From assembly GCA_946626785.1 (NCBI GenBank), contig CAMOUY010000001.1, positions 1 through 64,000 on the forward strand: 64,000 nt of DNA, given 5' to 3'. The notes under the pieces are model-generated. The model was not told the DNA's origin and did no database searches. It worked only from the letters and a program-made list of their open reading frames with translations. Source of the DNA: UBA9732 sp003456855. GTDB lineage: Bacteria; Spirochaetota; Spirochaetia; Sphaerochaetales; Sphaerochaetaceae. A program made the position numbers and the translations under genes. Below are positions 43,342 through 52,659 of the stretch, one piece after another (within the stretch, counting starts at the first letter, position 1; the number at the start of each line of letters is the position of its first letter).

Positions 43342-44319
43342 ATGAAAGGTGAACGTGTAGCACAGCTGGAGTTGATTCTCAGGAGCCATCCTGAAGGGTT
43401 GAGAAAATCCGACATTGCCAGACGTATTGGTGTCCATAGAAGCACTATCGGCAGATACATAGATGAGTTGAAGCAGTACAGCGACATCTACGAGGACAAT
43501 AATCTGATAAAGATAATGCCGAGCTCCGAGGAGGAGCACCTTTCACTGAGCGTCTACGAGAGCCTTGCCCTCAACATGGGTGCTGAGATGATGCTCAAGA
43601 ACTCCGAGTTCAGGAATCCGCATCTTGCCTCGGGTCTCAGAAAGATCGCGATGGGGATGAAGAGCTATGCCCCTACCGCAGGTGAAAACCTGATGGCCAT
43701 TGCAGACCAGATCGAGGCAGAATCCTCGAAGCAGGACTCCCTGCACAACGAGAGCCTTGAGGTTCTGATCGACGCCTGGGTCTCCGGAAGGATGGTCAGA
43801 ATCATCCATTCCCACACCAACAAGGAAAACGGAGAGGTTGTTGACGAGGAGACGGAACTGGCCCCTTACTTCATCGGCTTCGTTGAAAGCGACAGCGGCA
43901 GAAACCCTGTCACCGTAACAGGAAGAATCCGCCACACAACGGAGATCGTCACCCTGGACATCACAAAGATCAAGAGCATAACGATCCTGAACGAGACCTA
44001 CACCATTCCTGACAACCTGAAGGCCTTCAGGAAGATGGAGAGCCCTGCAGACCCTGAGTATGTCGTCGATACTATCCCGTTGGAGCTGCTTGTGCACGAG
44101 AAGAGCGCAATGAAGACCTTCGACACCCTGTCCCATGGAGAGACAGTGTGCGAGAAGCAGCCTGACGGAACAAGTATATACAAGTTCGAGGCAGAGAACT
44201 CCATTGAGCTGATTCTCCGCATAATCCAGTGCGGCGATGCCGTCGAGGTTCTCGGACCGGCCAAGTTCAGAGCCAGGTTCACCTCCTATCTGCAGCAGAT
44301 TCTGAACCTGTACAAGTAA
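43342..44319 (+). CDS. HTH-WYL domain transcriptional regulator
   Basis: The 325-residue protein has an N-terminal winged helix (LRSHPEGLRKSDIARRIGVHRSTIGRYIDELKQY, about 12-45) and a WYL-type domain in the middle (VRIIHSHTNKENGE.. ELAPYFIGFV.. IRHTTEIVTLDITKIKSITI). The WCX-like C-terminal domain is last. WYL proteins sense single-stranded DNA or nucleotides, and control DNA damage and phage defence genes in several bacteria. No defence genes are adjacent; dnaE follows after 68 bases and might be in its reach. GAGGGGC precedes the ATG. Confidence 0.88.
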   Translation: MKGERVAQLELILRSHPEGLRKSDIARRIGVHRSTIGRYIDELKQYSDIYEDNNLIKIMPSSEEEHLSLSVYESLALNMGAEMMLKNSEFRNPHLASGLRKIAMGMKSYAPTAGENLMAIADQIEAESSKQDSLHNESLEVLIDAWVSGRMVRIIHSHTNKENGEVVDEETELAPYFIGFVESDSGRNPVTVTGRIRHTTEIVTLDITKIKSITILNETYTIPDNLKAFRKMESPADPEYVVDTIPLELLVHEKSAMKTFDTLSHGETVCEKQPDGTSIYKFEAENSIELILRIIQCGDAVEVLGPAKFRARFTSYLQQILNLYK

Positions 44320-44387
44320 GTACAATCAAATATCAATATTCTCTTTGAATTGTTCTCAGTTGGCATTTTTTCTGTTACATTTGAGTC

Positions 44388-47300
44388 ATGACAGAATTCG
44401 TACATCTACATAACCATACAGATTTCTCCCTGCTTGACGGAGCAGCCTCCATCTCGAGGTACGTCGCCAAGGCCAAGGAGTTCGGAATGAAGGCCCTGGC
44501 CATCACTGACCATGGAAACATGTTCGGAGTTCTGGATTTCTACGACGCCTGCAAGGCGGCCGGAATCCAGCCCATTCCAGGATGCGAGTTCTACATCAAC
44601 CCGGAGGGAAGGGCGATAAGGGATGCCGGCAACCACTACTACCACCTGATCCTGCTTGCAATGAACGACAAGGGCTACCACAATTTGATGGAGCTTAACA
44701 GCATCGCCTACCTCGAGGGTTTCTACTACAAGCCGCGTATCGACGCACAGGCTCTGATGGAGCACAGCGAGGGCCTGATCTGCACATCAGCATGTCTTGC
44801 AGGAGAGATTCCGCAGAAGCTTCTTGCGGGAAACATAGAGGGAGCCTACGAGACTGCCCGCTGGTACAAGAACCTCTTCGGAGACAGATACTACATCGAG
44901 ATCCAGAACCACTTCATCCCGGAGGAGATCCAGGTGCTGCCGCAGCTGGTGAAGCTTGCCCGCGACATGGACATAAAGCTGGTGGCCACCAACGACATCC
45001 ACTACATCGACAAGTCAGATGCGAATGCACATGACATCCTGCTGTGCATCGGAACCGGAAAGAAGAAGGCCGACACGGACAGAATGCGCTTCGACACCGA
45101 GGAGTTCTACATGAAGAGCCCCGATGAGATGGCCGAGCTGTTCTCCGAGTACCCAGATGCGATCTCCAACACGGTTGAGCTTGCCGAGAGATGCAACTTC
45201 GAGATCGAGTTCCCTGGTCCGAAGCTTCCAAGCGTTGATGTCCCTCCTCAGTACAAGGACACAAAGGAGTATCTCACAGCCCTTTCCTGGGATGGTCTCA
45301 GAAGAAGATACCCGGGCTACGAGAACGACCCTGAACAGAAGAAGGTCCTTGAGGAGAGGCTGAACTACGAGCTGGGCGTCATCCTGAAGATGGGCTTCGA
45401 CGGCTACTACCTGATTGTCCGTGACTACATCTACTGGGCAAAGACCCATGGAATCCCGGTAGGAGCAGGAAGAGGCTCCGGAGCCGGATCAATGGTCGCA
45501 TACTGTGTGGACATCACGAACGTCGACCCCATTGCACACGATCTTCTGTTCGAGAGGTTCCTGAACCCTGAAAGAGTCTCGCTTCCTGATTTTGACATCG
45601 ACTTCTGCTATGAAGGCAGACAGAGAGTGATAGACTACGTCACAGAGCATTATGGCGTGGACAGAGTCGGACAGATCGCAACCTTCGGAACCCTGAAGGC
45701 CAAGGCTGTAGTCAAGGATGTCGCCAGAGTCCTGGACATCCCTTTCGACGAGTCCAACAAGATCACGAAATTCATCCTCGATGTGCTTCCTGACGAGGCA
45801 AAGGCCGAGCATGTGACCTCTCTTCTGGAGTGGTCGATCCATGTTTCACCTGAATTGCAGGAAATGAGGGCCCGTGGTGGCGTATATGAGGAACTTTTTG
45901 ATGTATCTCTTAGGCTAGAGAACCTCTCCAGACATGTTTCAACCCATGCCTGCGGTGTTGTCATAGGCCAGACGGCCCTGAAGAACTACGTCCCACTGTA
46001 CAAGGATCCTAAATCAGGTGGCATCTCCACCCAGTACACCATGAACAACCTGGAGAGATGCGGACTGGTCAAGATGGACTTCCTTGGGCTGAAGACCCTT
46101 ACGCTGATCAGAAACACAGAAAGGCTCATAAGGAAGAAGGACCCGACCTTCGATGTCGAGAAGATCAAGGACGGGGACAAGGAGACCTTCGAGATGCTGT
46201 CAAAGGGGGACAGCATGATGGTGTTCCAGCTTGAAAGCCCTGGCATGCAGAAGAACCTCAGACTCCTGGAACCAACAAGGTTCGACGAGCTTGACGCCAT
46301 GGTCTCTCTGTACAGACCTGGTCCTATGGAGTATATCCCGAGATACATCGACTCGAAGCAGGGCAGAATCCCCATCCAGTATCCTGATCCATCGCTTGAG
46401 AACCTCCTGAAGTCCACCTATGGTGTCATAGTCTACCAGGAGCAGGTCATGCGTGTTGCCCAGATAATAGCGGGCTTCACCCTTGGAGAAGCAGACACGC
46501 TCAGAAAGATCATGGGAAAGAAGAAGGTCAAGCTCATGCCTGCCCAGAGGGAGAAATTCATCAAGGGCGCAATGGAGAAGGGCCACACGGAGCAGCACGC
46601 AGCCGAGATCTTCCACATGCTCGAGCCGTTTGCGAAGTACGGATTCAACAAGAGCCACAGTGTGTGCTACACGGTTCTTGCCTACAGGACAGCCTATCTC
46701 AAGTGCCACTACAAGCCTGAGTTCCTGGCCGCCAACCTGACCAACGAGATCGGATCTGGTGACAAGTACAAGGAATACCTCGAGTACGTGAAGAACCAGG
46801 GTGTGCAGATCCTCCCTCCGAACATCAACGACTCCGAAATGTACTTCAACGTAATCGGTGACAAGCTGATCTACGGACTTGCCGGAATCAAGGGTGTGGG
46901 TGCGCCTACAGTGCAGAGCATCCTTGACGAGAGGAACGCCAACGGTCCGTACAAGGACTTCATGGACTTCATCAGAAGAAGCGACGCCAAGGTCCTGAAC
47001 TCGGGCGTTCTGGAAGGTCTAATAAACAGCGGAACCTTCGACTGCTTCGGTTTCAACAGACCGACGCTGATCGAGAACTACGAGATGGCCATCAAGTCCA
47101 CAAAGGAGGACAAGGACGCCCAGAGCATGGGGCAGAACCTCCTGTTCGGAATGGACGATGACACAGCCACACACTTCGAGATGAAGGTCAAACCGGACTA
47201 TGACTTCCTGGAGAAGCTCGAGATCGAGAAGAACTATCTTGGGTTCTACGTCTCCGGCCATCCTCTGGACACCTACAAGACCGTCTGGGAGAACTGCGTC

Positions 47301-47864
47301 AAGCTGGATCTCTCAAAGCCGGAGAGGATCACAGAGGGTCCGAAGTACGATTTCATCGGAATGGTCACGGAGCTCAAGGAGATCCAGACCAAGTCCGGAG
47401 GAAAGATGGGAAGGCTGACCCTTGAGGACTACAACGGGCATCTTGATGTCACGATCTTCCCTAAGCAGTGGGCAATGTGCTCCTTGGGAATCTCTGTGGG
47501 CAAGATCATCGGTGTGCACGGCAGCTTCAAGACCTACAACGAGAGGCAGGGCTTCACAGCCGATGTCGTGTATGGAGACCCACATCAGATGAAGCCGGAG
47601 AGGGCAAGACGCGTGACCGTCGAGATCGACCAGAGCATCTACGCTGGACGTGACTCCCTCAGGGAGATGCGCTCCGTCATCAGGAAGCACAGAGGTGCCG
47701 CAGAGGTCGCATTCGTCGTCTACCCGGGCACGAACGATGAAGGCAAGCTTGAGGGTCGCAGCAGAAAGGTCGTCGCCGGCGAGAGGTTCGGTGTCGACGG
47801 AAGCAGAGAGCTCATGGCTGAGCTCCGTGAATGCCAGAGTGTCTACGACGTCTACTCTGAATGA
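44388..47864 (+). CDS. dnaE: DNA polymerase III alpha subunit
   Basis: The 1158-residue replicative polymerase. The PHP domain opens VHLHNHTDFSLLDGA and AITDHGNMFG, with metal-type residues retained. The polymerase active site is in PVGAGRGSGAGSMVAYC and PDFDIDFCYEGRQRVIDYV, which holds the two catalytic aspartates. Later blocks are the fingers, helix-hairpin-helix (GLAGIKGVGAPTVQSIL), the clamp-binding region and the OB fold (YDFIGMVTELKEIQTKSGGKMGRLTLEDYNG). Size is that of DnaE1. No exonuclease domain is present, so a separate proofreader is expected. Confidence 0.98.
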   Translation: MTEFVHLHNHTDFSLLDGAASISRYVAKAKEFGMKALAITDHGNMFGVLDFYDACKAAGIQPIPGCEFYINPEGRAIRDAGNHYYHLILLAMNDKGYHNLMELNSIAYLEGFYYKPRIDAQALMEHSEGLICTSACLAGEIPQKLLAGNIEGAYETARWYKNLFGDRYYIEIQNHFIPEEIQVLPQLVKLARDMDIKLVATNDIHYIDKSDANAHDILLCIGTGKKKADTDRMRFDTEEFYMKSPDEMAELFSEYPDAISNTVELAERCNFEIEFPGPKLPSVDVPPQYKDTKEYLTALSWDGLRRRYPGYENDPEQKKVLEERLNYELGVILKMGFDGYYLIVRDYIYWAKTHGIPVGAGRGSGAGSMVAYCVDITNVDPIAHDLLFERFLNPERVSLPDFDIDFCYEGRQRVIDYVTEHYGVDRVGQIATFGTLKAKAVVKDVARVLDIPFDESNKITKFILDVLPDEAKAEHVTSLLEWSIHVSPELQEMRARGGVYEELFDVSLRLENLSRHVSTHACGVVIGQTALKNYVPLYKDPKSGGISTQYTMNNLERCGLVKMDFLGLKTLTLIRNTERLIRKKDPTFDVEKIKDGDKETFEMLSKGDSMMVFQLESPGMQKNLRLLEPTRFDELDAMVSLYRPGPMEYIPRYIDSKQGRIPIQYPDPSLENLLKSTYGVIVYQEQVMRVAQIIAGFTLGEADTLRKIMGKKKVKLMPAQREKFIKGAMEKGHTEQHAAEIFHMLEPFAKYGFNKSHSVCYTVLAYRTAYLKCHYKPEFLAANLTNEIGSGDKYKEYLEYVKNQGVQILPPNINDSEMYFNVIGDKLIYGLAGIKGVGAPTVQSILDERNANGPYKDFMDFIRRSDAKVLNSGVLEGLINSGTFDCFGFNRPTLIENYEMAIKSTKEDKDAQSMGQNLLFGMDDDTATHFEMKVKPDYDFLEKLEIEKNYLGFYVSGHPLDTYKTVWENCVKLDLSKPERITEGPKYDFIGMVTELKEIQTKSGGKMGRLTLEDYNGHLDVTIFPKQWAMCSLGISVGKIIGVHGSFKTYNERQGFTADVVYGDPHQMKPERARRVTVEIDQSIYAGRDSLREMRSVIRKHRGAAEVAFVVYPGTNDEGKLEGRSRKVVAGERFGVDGSRELMAELRECQSVYDVYSE

Positions 47865-47881
47865 TTGATATGTGAGGTTGC

Positions 47882-48547
47882 ATGGAGTTTGTACAAGGAA
47901 TCTGTGGCTTTCTAGCAAGCCTTCTAGGACTATACTCAGCAGTTATATTCGTCAGGATCATAATCTCGTGGATTCTGCTCTTCAGCCGTCAGAACGGATG
48001 GAGATCCGGCAACGGAGGCTATGGCTACAACCAGGAGAACTACAACCAGCCCACAGGTCTGGCAAAGGTTGACCAGGTTCTGGGAAAGATCTGCGACCCG
48101 TTCCTGAACATGTTCCGCGGTGTCAAGTCGCTGAGAAGGTCGCGCATTGATTTCACACCTCTTCTGGCCCTGGTTGTGCTCAGCATAGTCAGAAGCCTTC
48201 TGAGCATGTTCGCACAGTACGGAAAGATCTCCATCTGGACCGTCATTGCAGTGATAATCAGTGGCCTGTGGAACTCATTCTTCTCTCTTTTGCTGTTCAT
48301 TCTGATAGTTTTGCTCATTGTTAGACTGATCGTCACAAACAAGACCACAACAAACGCATACAATGTGATCAATGCCCTGGACCCCATCCTGGACAGCCCT
48401 GTGGGCTTTGTCTACAAGCTCTTCTACAAGGGCAAGAGGGTGGATGACAAGAAGGTCGTGATCACATCCCTGATATTCTACGCCGTGCTGTTCTTCCTTC
48501 TAAGATGGGGAGTGTCGGCACTGGTGAACTTCCTTGCAAGCATGTAG
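47882..48547 (+). CDS. YggT family membrane protein
   Basis: The 221-residue protein contains two YggT units, each a membrane segment pair: LLGLYSAVIFVRIIISWILL.. GKICDPFLNMFRG.. IDFTPLLALVVLSIVRSLL, and IVLLIVRLIVTN.. ALDPILDSPVGFVYKLF. YggT proteins are linked to cell shape, osmotic shock or division, but the mechanism is not known. It begins 17 bases after dnaE and ends 7 bases before recG, so it is probably co-transcribed with both. Confidence 0.88.
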   Translation: MEFVQGICGFLASLLGLYSAVIFVRIIISWILLFSRQNGWRSGNGGYGYNQENYNQPTGLAKVDQVLGKICDPFLNMFRGVKSLRRSRIDFTPLLALVVLSIVRSLLSMFAQYGKISIWTVIAVIISGLWNSFFSLLLFILIVLLIVRLIVTNKTTTNAYNVINALDPILDSPVGFVYKLFYKGKRVDDKKVVITSLIFYAVLFFLLRWGVSALVNFLASM

Positions 48548-48554
48548 GTGAAAG

Positions 48555-50609
48555 ATGTTCATTGGAGCTCTGAAAGGTGACATCAAAGGTCTCACAGGAA
48601 TAGGGAAGAAGACGCGTGAGGAGTATGAGAAACTTGGCGTCAGAACCATTTGTGACCTTATCTCGATGACGCCAAGGGGCTACGAGGACAGAAGCCACCG
48701 CATATGCATAGGGCACCAGAACGATGACGAGGGGACCTGGACTAACACCTTTGTCCGCGCAGAGAGTGTGAACCTCTTCGGAGCCGGACGCAAGAACGTC
48801 AAGATCATCGTCAGGGACACGGAGAACAACCAGAAGGCCTTCCTTATGGGCTTCAACCGCACGTTTCTGGCAAAAACCGTATTCCCAGGCTGTTATTACC
48901 ATCTCTATGCCAACATCACACCATACGGAACTGGCCTCACAGCTTCTCAGTTCGAGCTCAAGCCAGTAAGGGAAGAGGACCTGATGGTCGTGGGCGACAT
49001 GCTTCTGGACCAGGGCATCCTTCCGGTCTACGGCCTTAGCGGAACACTTACTCAGAAGACCCTTAGACGAGACGTCAAGGCTGCCCTTGCCGTTGCAGGT
49101 CACATAGATGATGAGATCCCTCAGGTAATAATGGACAAATATCGTCTGATGCCTCTGGACAAGGCCTTCAGGGAGATCCACTTTCCGACTTCCGAGAAGA
49201 ATCTGAAGGATGCCAGAAGGTCCCTTGCCTTCAGAGAGGTCTTCTATCTGCAGCTTCAGGCCAAGCGCAGACCACCTGTAGAGCGTAAGAGGCAGGCGAT
49301 AGACAGCAAGATATATACGGCAGAGACGAACTTCATAAAGAGCCTTCCGTTCGAGCTCACGGCAGACCAGGTCAAGGTTCTGGACGAGATCAGAAAGGAC
49401 ATGAGCGGCCCTGAAAGCATGAACCGCCTGCTTCAAGGTGATGTAGGCTCCGGAAAAACCCTCGTGGCCTGGGTTTCGGCTCTCCATGCCATCTGCACAG
49501 GAGCCCAGGTGGCCTTCATGGCACCGACAGAGCTTCTTGCACGCCAGCATGCACAGGTTGCGGACTCTCTTTTCAGGGAATCCGGGGTTCGTGTGGCCTT
49601 CCTGAACGGCGAGGTCCACGGAAAACCAAGGCAGGCGCTTCTTGAGCAGCTCAAAGCCGGAAACATAGACCTGTTGATAGGGACACATGCACTTTTTTCA
49701 AAGGATGTCGAGTACAGGAACCTTCGTTACGTCATAATCGACGAGCAGCATCGCTTTGGAGTAGAGCAGAGACAGGCTCTTCTGGAGAAGGGCCTTGAAC
49801 CAGATGTCCTTCTGATGACTGCAACCCCTATCCCAAGAACCCTTGCACTGACTGTTTTCGGGAACCTCAATGTCTCGACCATTAAGACGATGCCGAAGGG
49901 CAGACTGCCTATAATCACCCACCTTGTGGATGACAGCAAGCGTGACCGCATGTACGATGCCGTTGGCGTTGAGATGCAGAGAGGCCATCAGGCCTACTTC
50001 GTCTATCCCAGAATCGATGACGAGGGGAATTCGGATCTTCGCGATGTGCAGACAATGTACGAGTTCCTGTCCACAAAGAAATATCCGCAGTTCCATGGCG
50101 CTCTGATACACAGCAGACTTCCGGAAGAGGACAAGATCTCCATTCTGAACGATTTTGCCGCAGGAAAGCTGGACTATCTTGTCTCGACATCGGTCGTTGA
50201 GGTCGGAATCGACGTGCCTAACGCAACCTGCATGGTCGTCGAGCACAGCGAGAACTTCGGATTGTCGGCTCTCCATCAGCTACGCGGCCGTGTCGGAAGA
50301 AGCAGCCTGCAGAGCTGGTGTTTCCTTGCCTATGAGAAGACCATAACAGAGGACGGAAAGAAGAGACTCTCCGTTCTGAGACGCACAAACGACGGTTTCG
50401 AGATCGCAGAGGAGGACCTCAAGATCAGAGGGCCAGGAGAGCTTTCCGGAATCAGACAGAGCGGCTTCCTCCACCTTAAGTTCGCAGACCTTGAGAAGGA
50501 CGTCCCTATGATGGCTGCAGCACGTGACGAGGTCGATGCCATCCTTTCCTCGGACCCGGGACTTCTCAGCATGGACAACGCCGTGATCAGGCAGGTGCTT
50601 TCTCTTTAA
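48555..50609 (+). CDS. recG: ATP-dependent DNA helicase RecG
   Basis: The 684-residue helicase reverses stalled replication forks. It has the wedge/OB domain (residues 1 to about 230) and the helicase core. Motif I is GDVGSGKTLVAW, motif Ia MAPTELLARQH, motif II DEQHRFGVEQRQ (DEQH box), motif III MTATPIPRTLALT and motif VI QLRGRVGRSSLQS. The RecG-specific C-terminus (RTNDGFEIAEEDLKIRGPGELSGIRQSG) is present. AGGTGAAAG precedes the ATG, and a terminator follows. Confidence 0.97.
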   Translation: MFIGALKGDIKGLTGIGKKTREEYEKLGVRTICDLISMTPRGYEDRSHRICIGHQNDDEGTWTNTFVRAESVNLFGAGRKNVKIIVRDTENNQKAFLMGFNRTFLAKTVFPGCYYHLYANITPYGTGLTASQFELKPVREEDLMVVGDMLLDQGILPVYGLSGTLTQKTLRRDVKAALAVAGHIDDEIPQVIMDKYRLMPLDKAFREIHFPTSEKNLKDARRSLAFREVFYLQLQAKRRPPVERKRQAIDSKIYTAETNFIKSLPFELTADQVKVLDEIRKDMSGPESMNRLLQGDVGSGKTLVAWVSALHAICTGAQVAFMAPTELLARQHAQVADSLFRESGVRVAFLNGEVHGKPRQALLEQLKAGNIDLLIGTHALFSKDVEYRNLRYVIIDEQHRFGVEQRQALLEKGLEPDVLLMTATPIPRTLALTVFGNLNVSTIKTMPKGRLPIITHLVDDSKRDRMYDAVGVEMQRGHQAYFVYPRIDDEGNSDLRDVQTMYEFLSTKKYPQFHGALIHSRLPEEDKISILNDFAAGKLDYLVSTSVVEVGIDVPNATCMVVEHSENFGLSALHQLRGRVGRSSLQSWCFLAYEKTITEDGKKRLSVLRRTNDGFEIAEEDLKIRGPGELSGIRQSGFLHLKFADLEKDVPMMAAARDEVDAILSSDPGLLSMDNAVIRQVLSL

Positions 50610-50665
50610 TCTTTAAACAAAGAGCCTCTTTTGACTAGTAACTACAAGTTTAGTATCTTGCATTT

Positions 50666-50698
50666 CTGGAGGTTCCAAATTGGACCTCCAGTTTTTTT
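50666..50698 (+). terminator. Terminator of recG
   Basis: CTGGAGG-TTCCA pairs with TGGA-CCTCCAG, followed by seven T. It closes the dnaE-yggT-recG unit. Confidence 0.9.
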
Positions 50699-50767
50699 CT
50701 GTGGTTTTTCTCTTTTTCCTTGGCTTCCGGATTCCCTGATGGCAGAATGAAATCAAGGAGGCCGTCC

Positions 50768-51031
50768 ATGATGTCCTATGAGAACAATTTCCAGATGTAC
50801 TTCGTCGAACTCGGATTGGAGGAGGGAGAACGTCGCGGCCGACTGAAGGCCATGCGCGACATAGCCTACACGATGTCCGACCTGGGCTATACCGTGGGCA
50901 CAATAATGAAGTGCCTGAAAGTGACCGAGACCCAGTTCCGCTACCTTGTAAACTGCACGGACTGGGACGTGGAATCAGTGACCACAACCGCCTGCAGGAT
51001 CAACAGGCCGGTGTATAAGGGAGATGGTTGA
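50768..51031 (+). CDS. Small protein with HTH-like tail, possible gene remnant
   Basis: The 87-residue protein is not assigned to a known family. The part LEEGERRGRLKAMRDIAYTMSDLGYTVGTIMKCLKVTETQF looks like the charged helix plus helix-turn-helix tail of PD-(D/E)xK transposase-like (Rpn) proteins. It may therefore be a fragment of one. A good AGGAGG site lies 7 bases before the ATG, so it may still be translated. Its last 68 bases fall inside the 72-bp direct repeat that flanks the MNT/HEPN cassette. The copy downstream has no upstream body. Confidence 0.55.
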   Translation: MMSYENNFQMYFVELGLEEGERRGRLKAMRDIAYTMSDLGYTVGTIMKCLKVTETQFRYLVNCTDWDVESVTTTACRINRPVYKGDG

Positions 51032-51035
51032 AATG
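50964..51035 (+). repeat. 72-bp direct repeat, left copy
   Basis: The 72 bases, from GGGACGTGG to GGTTGAAATG, are identical to 52030-52101. This copy covers the end of the small HTH-like gene and a ribosome site and ATG that is followed at once by TAA. The right copy has the same ATG continuing into an acetyltransferase gene. Confidence 0.97.
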
Positions 51036-51089
51036 TAAATGTTGTTTTCTGCGACGGATAGGTATATACTTATCTATGCGGAGAACAAT

Positions 51090-51584
51090 ATGGTCAGCGA
51101 AGCAAAGAAGAAAGCTCAACTCAGATACGACAGAAAGAATACAAAGCAGATCATTCTCAAACTGAATACCAAGAGTGATGCTGACATAATAGGGAAACTC
51201 GAAGAAGTTGGAAACAAGCAGGGCTACCTGAAGGATCTTGTCCGGTGTAACCTGAGAAATGATACAGGTGTCTTGTCTTTGGATTCAATCAGACTTCTTG
51301 TGTTGCCCGTCGCCAAAAGAAATTCATTGTCAAGCATTCACCTTTTCGGTTCATATGCAAGAAATGAAGCGCGACCGGAAAGCGATGTCGATCTTCTGAT
51401 AGATGGTGGGAATTACAAAGGACTGCTTGAATATATGGACTTGAAAGAGCAATTCGAGACCGCTTTGGGGAAGAAGGTGGATCTGGTCTCAAAGGTGTCC
51501 ATTGATGAGAATAATACCGAATCTGGGCTTCTGTTCAAACAGAATGTAAGCAGGGAAGAGGAGCTGATTTATGAAAGAGAGTAG
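51090..51584 (+). CDS. MNT-type nucleotidyltransferase antitoxin with N-terminal RHH-like domain
   Basis: The 164-residue protein has two parts. Residues about 1-60 (KKKAQLRYDRKNTKQIILKLNTKSDADIIGKLEEVGNKQGYLKDLVR) look like a ribbon-helix-helix DNA-binding domain. Residues about 85-164 are a minimal nucleotidyltransferase with GSYARNEARPESDVDLLID, the GS-x10-DxD active site. MntA antitoxins AMPylate or poly-adenylate their HepT partner and so silence it. The DNA-binding addition may allow self-regulation. I start at MVSEAKKK, with GGAG 6 bases upstream. The end overlaps the toxin gene by 14 bases. The cassette is AT-rich compared with recG and rsmD. Confidence 0.85.
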   Translation: MVSEAKKKAQLRYDRKNTKQIILKLNTKSDADIIGKLEEVGNKQGYLKDLVRCNLRNDTGVLSLDSIRLLVLPVAKRNSLSSIHLFGSYARNEARPESDVDLLIDGGNYKGLLEYMDLKEQFETALGKKVDLVSKVSIDENNTESGLLFKQNVSREEELIYERE

Positions 51585-51915
51585 AGATTATGGCATTCTT
51601 TTGAGAATGATTGAGCACTGCAAAAGAATAGTGGAGCTCAGAGAAAGGTTTGGAGACAACCTTGAATCTTTTTCTTCAGATTTGGCATATGAAGAAGCAG
51701 TGAATATGAATATCTTCCAGTTGGGAGAGCTCTCCAACCAACTATCCGAAGATTTCAAGAACTCTGTTCCAGATATTCCGTGGCATAGAATCTATGGAAT
51801 AAGGAATATCATCGCACATGCTTATGTTGTCGTTGACAAGAAGACAATTTGGGAAACGGCGAACAAGGATATCCCTGAATTGTGCGACAAATTAAAGGCT
51901 CTGCTTGAAAGCTGA
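51571..51915 (+). CDS. HepT-like HEPN toxin
   Basis: The 114-residue all-helical protein has the HEPN ribonuclease motif RNIIAHAY (Rx4HxY) near residues 83-90. It also has the HepT blocks LAYEEAVNMNIFQLGELSNQLSEDFK and IPWHRIYG. HepT cleaves RNA and is neutralised by the neighbouring MntA-type transferase. The tyrosine of the motif, the AMPylation target in studied pairs, is intact. Gene order is antitoxin first, toxin second. Confidence 0.9.
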   Translation: MKESRDYGILLRMIEHCKRIVELRERFGDNLESFSSDLAYEEAVNMNIFQLGELSNQLSEDFKNSVPDIPWHRIYGIRNIIAHAYVVVDKKTIWETANKDIPELCDKLKALLES

Positions 51916-52029
51916 CAGATTATTATTTGAAAAGTAATTGAAGGAGGCATACACCAACAAGTATGAGAGGAACATGAAACGGTGGTGATATTGGGTTTAT
52001 GTAACCTGATACCAAGGATAACACACATC

Positions 52030-52101
52030 GGGACGTGGAATCAGTGACCACAACCGCCTGCAGGATCAACAGGCCGGTGTATAAGGGAGATGGTTGAAAT
52101 G
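52030..52101 (+). repeat. 72-bp direct repeat, right copy
   Basis: Identical to 50964-51035. It ends with the ATG of the acetyltransferase gene and supplies that gene's ribosome site GGGAG. The two copies are 1066 bp apart from start to start. Confidence 0.97.
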
Positions 52102-52620
52102 AAACTTATTGAACCAACAATTGAATACGACAGACAGATACAGGCATACAGGCAGGAGTTCCTTGAGGAAGGAGGCTCCATGGACGGTTGTGGATCACTG
52201 CGAAGAATGGATAGGTCCCAGGACTGGTTGGATCAGATCGAAGCCTTCAGAAGCGAGGAGACTGTTCCTGAGGGACGGGTGCCCAGCACCCAGTACATCT
52301 ATGTCCGAGAAGAGGACAACAAGATTGTGGGCATGATCCAGATCAGGCACCGCTTCAACGAGTATCTGGAGAAGTTCTCAGGCCACATCGGTTATTCCGT
52401 GGCTCCAAGTGAACGCCTCAAGGGCTACGCAACACAGATGCTTGGTCTTGTGTTGCCGAAGTGCAGGGAACTGGGACTGGACAAGATTCTTGTCTCCTGT
52501 ATAAAGGGCAATGCCGGCAGCAAGGGTGCAATCCTGAACAATGGTGGCGTCTATGAATCCACTGTATATGAACCGGAAGAGGGGATATACTTAGAGCGAT
52601 ATTGGATCACTCTGAATTAA
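52099..52620 (+). CDS. GNAT family N-acetyltransferase
   Basis: The 173-residue protein has the GNAT fold: YIYVREEDNKIVGMIQIRHRF (beta 2-4), HIGYSVAPSERLKGYATQMLGLVLPKCRELGL (acetyl-CoA loop with ERLKGYA) and KILVSCIKGNAGSKGAILNNGGVYES. It best resembles small-molecule acetyltransferases of unknown substrate. The start is the ATG at the very end of the 72-bp repeat, with GGGAG 9 bases upstream. An ATG nine bases earlier touches the site. The repeat suggests this gene once directly followed the small HTH-like gene. Confidence 0.88.
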   Translation: MKLIEPTIEYDRQIQAYRQEFLEEGGSMDGCGSLRRMDRSQDWLDQIEAFRSEETVPEGRVPSTQYIYVREEDNKIVGMIQIRHRFNEYLEKFSGHIGYSVAPSERLKGYATQMLGLVLPKCRELGLDKILVSCIKGNAGSKGAILNNGGVYESTVYEPEEGIYLERYWITLN

Positions 52621-52659
52621 TAAGCTATGGCTTTTAAAATCAATTAAGGGAGAGAAAGC

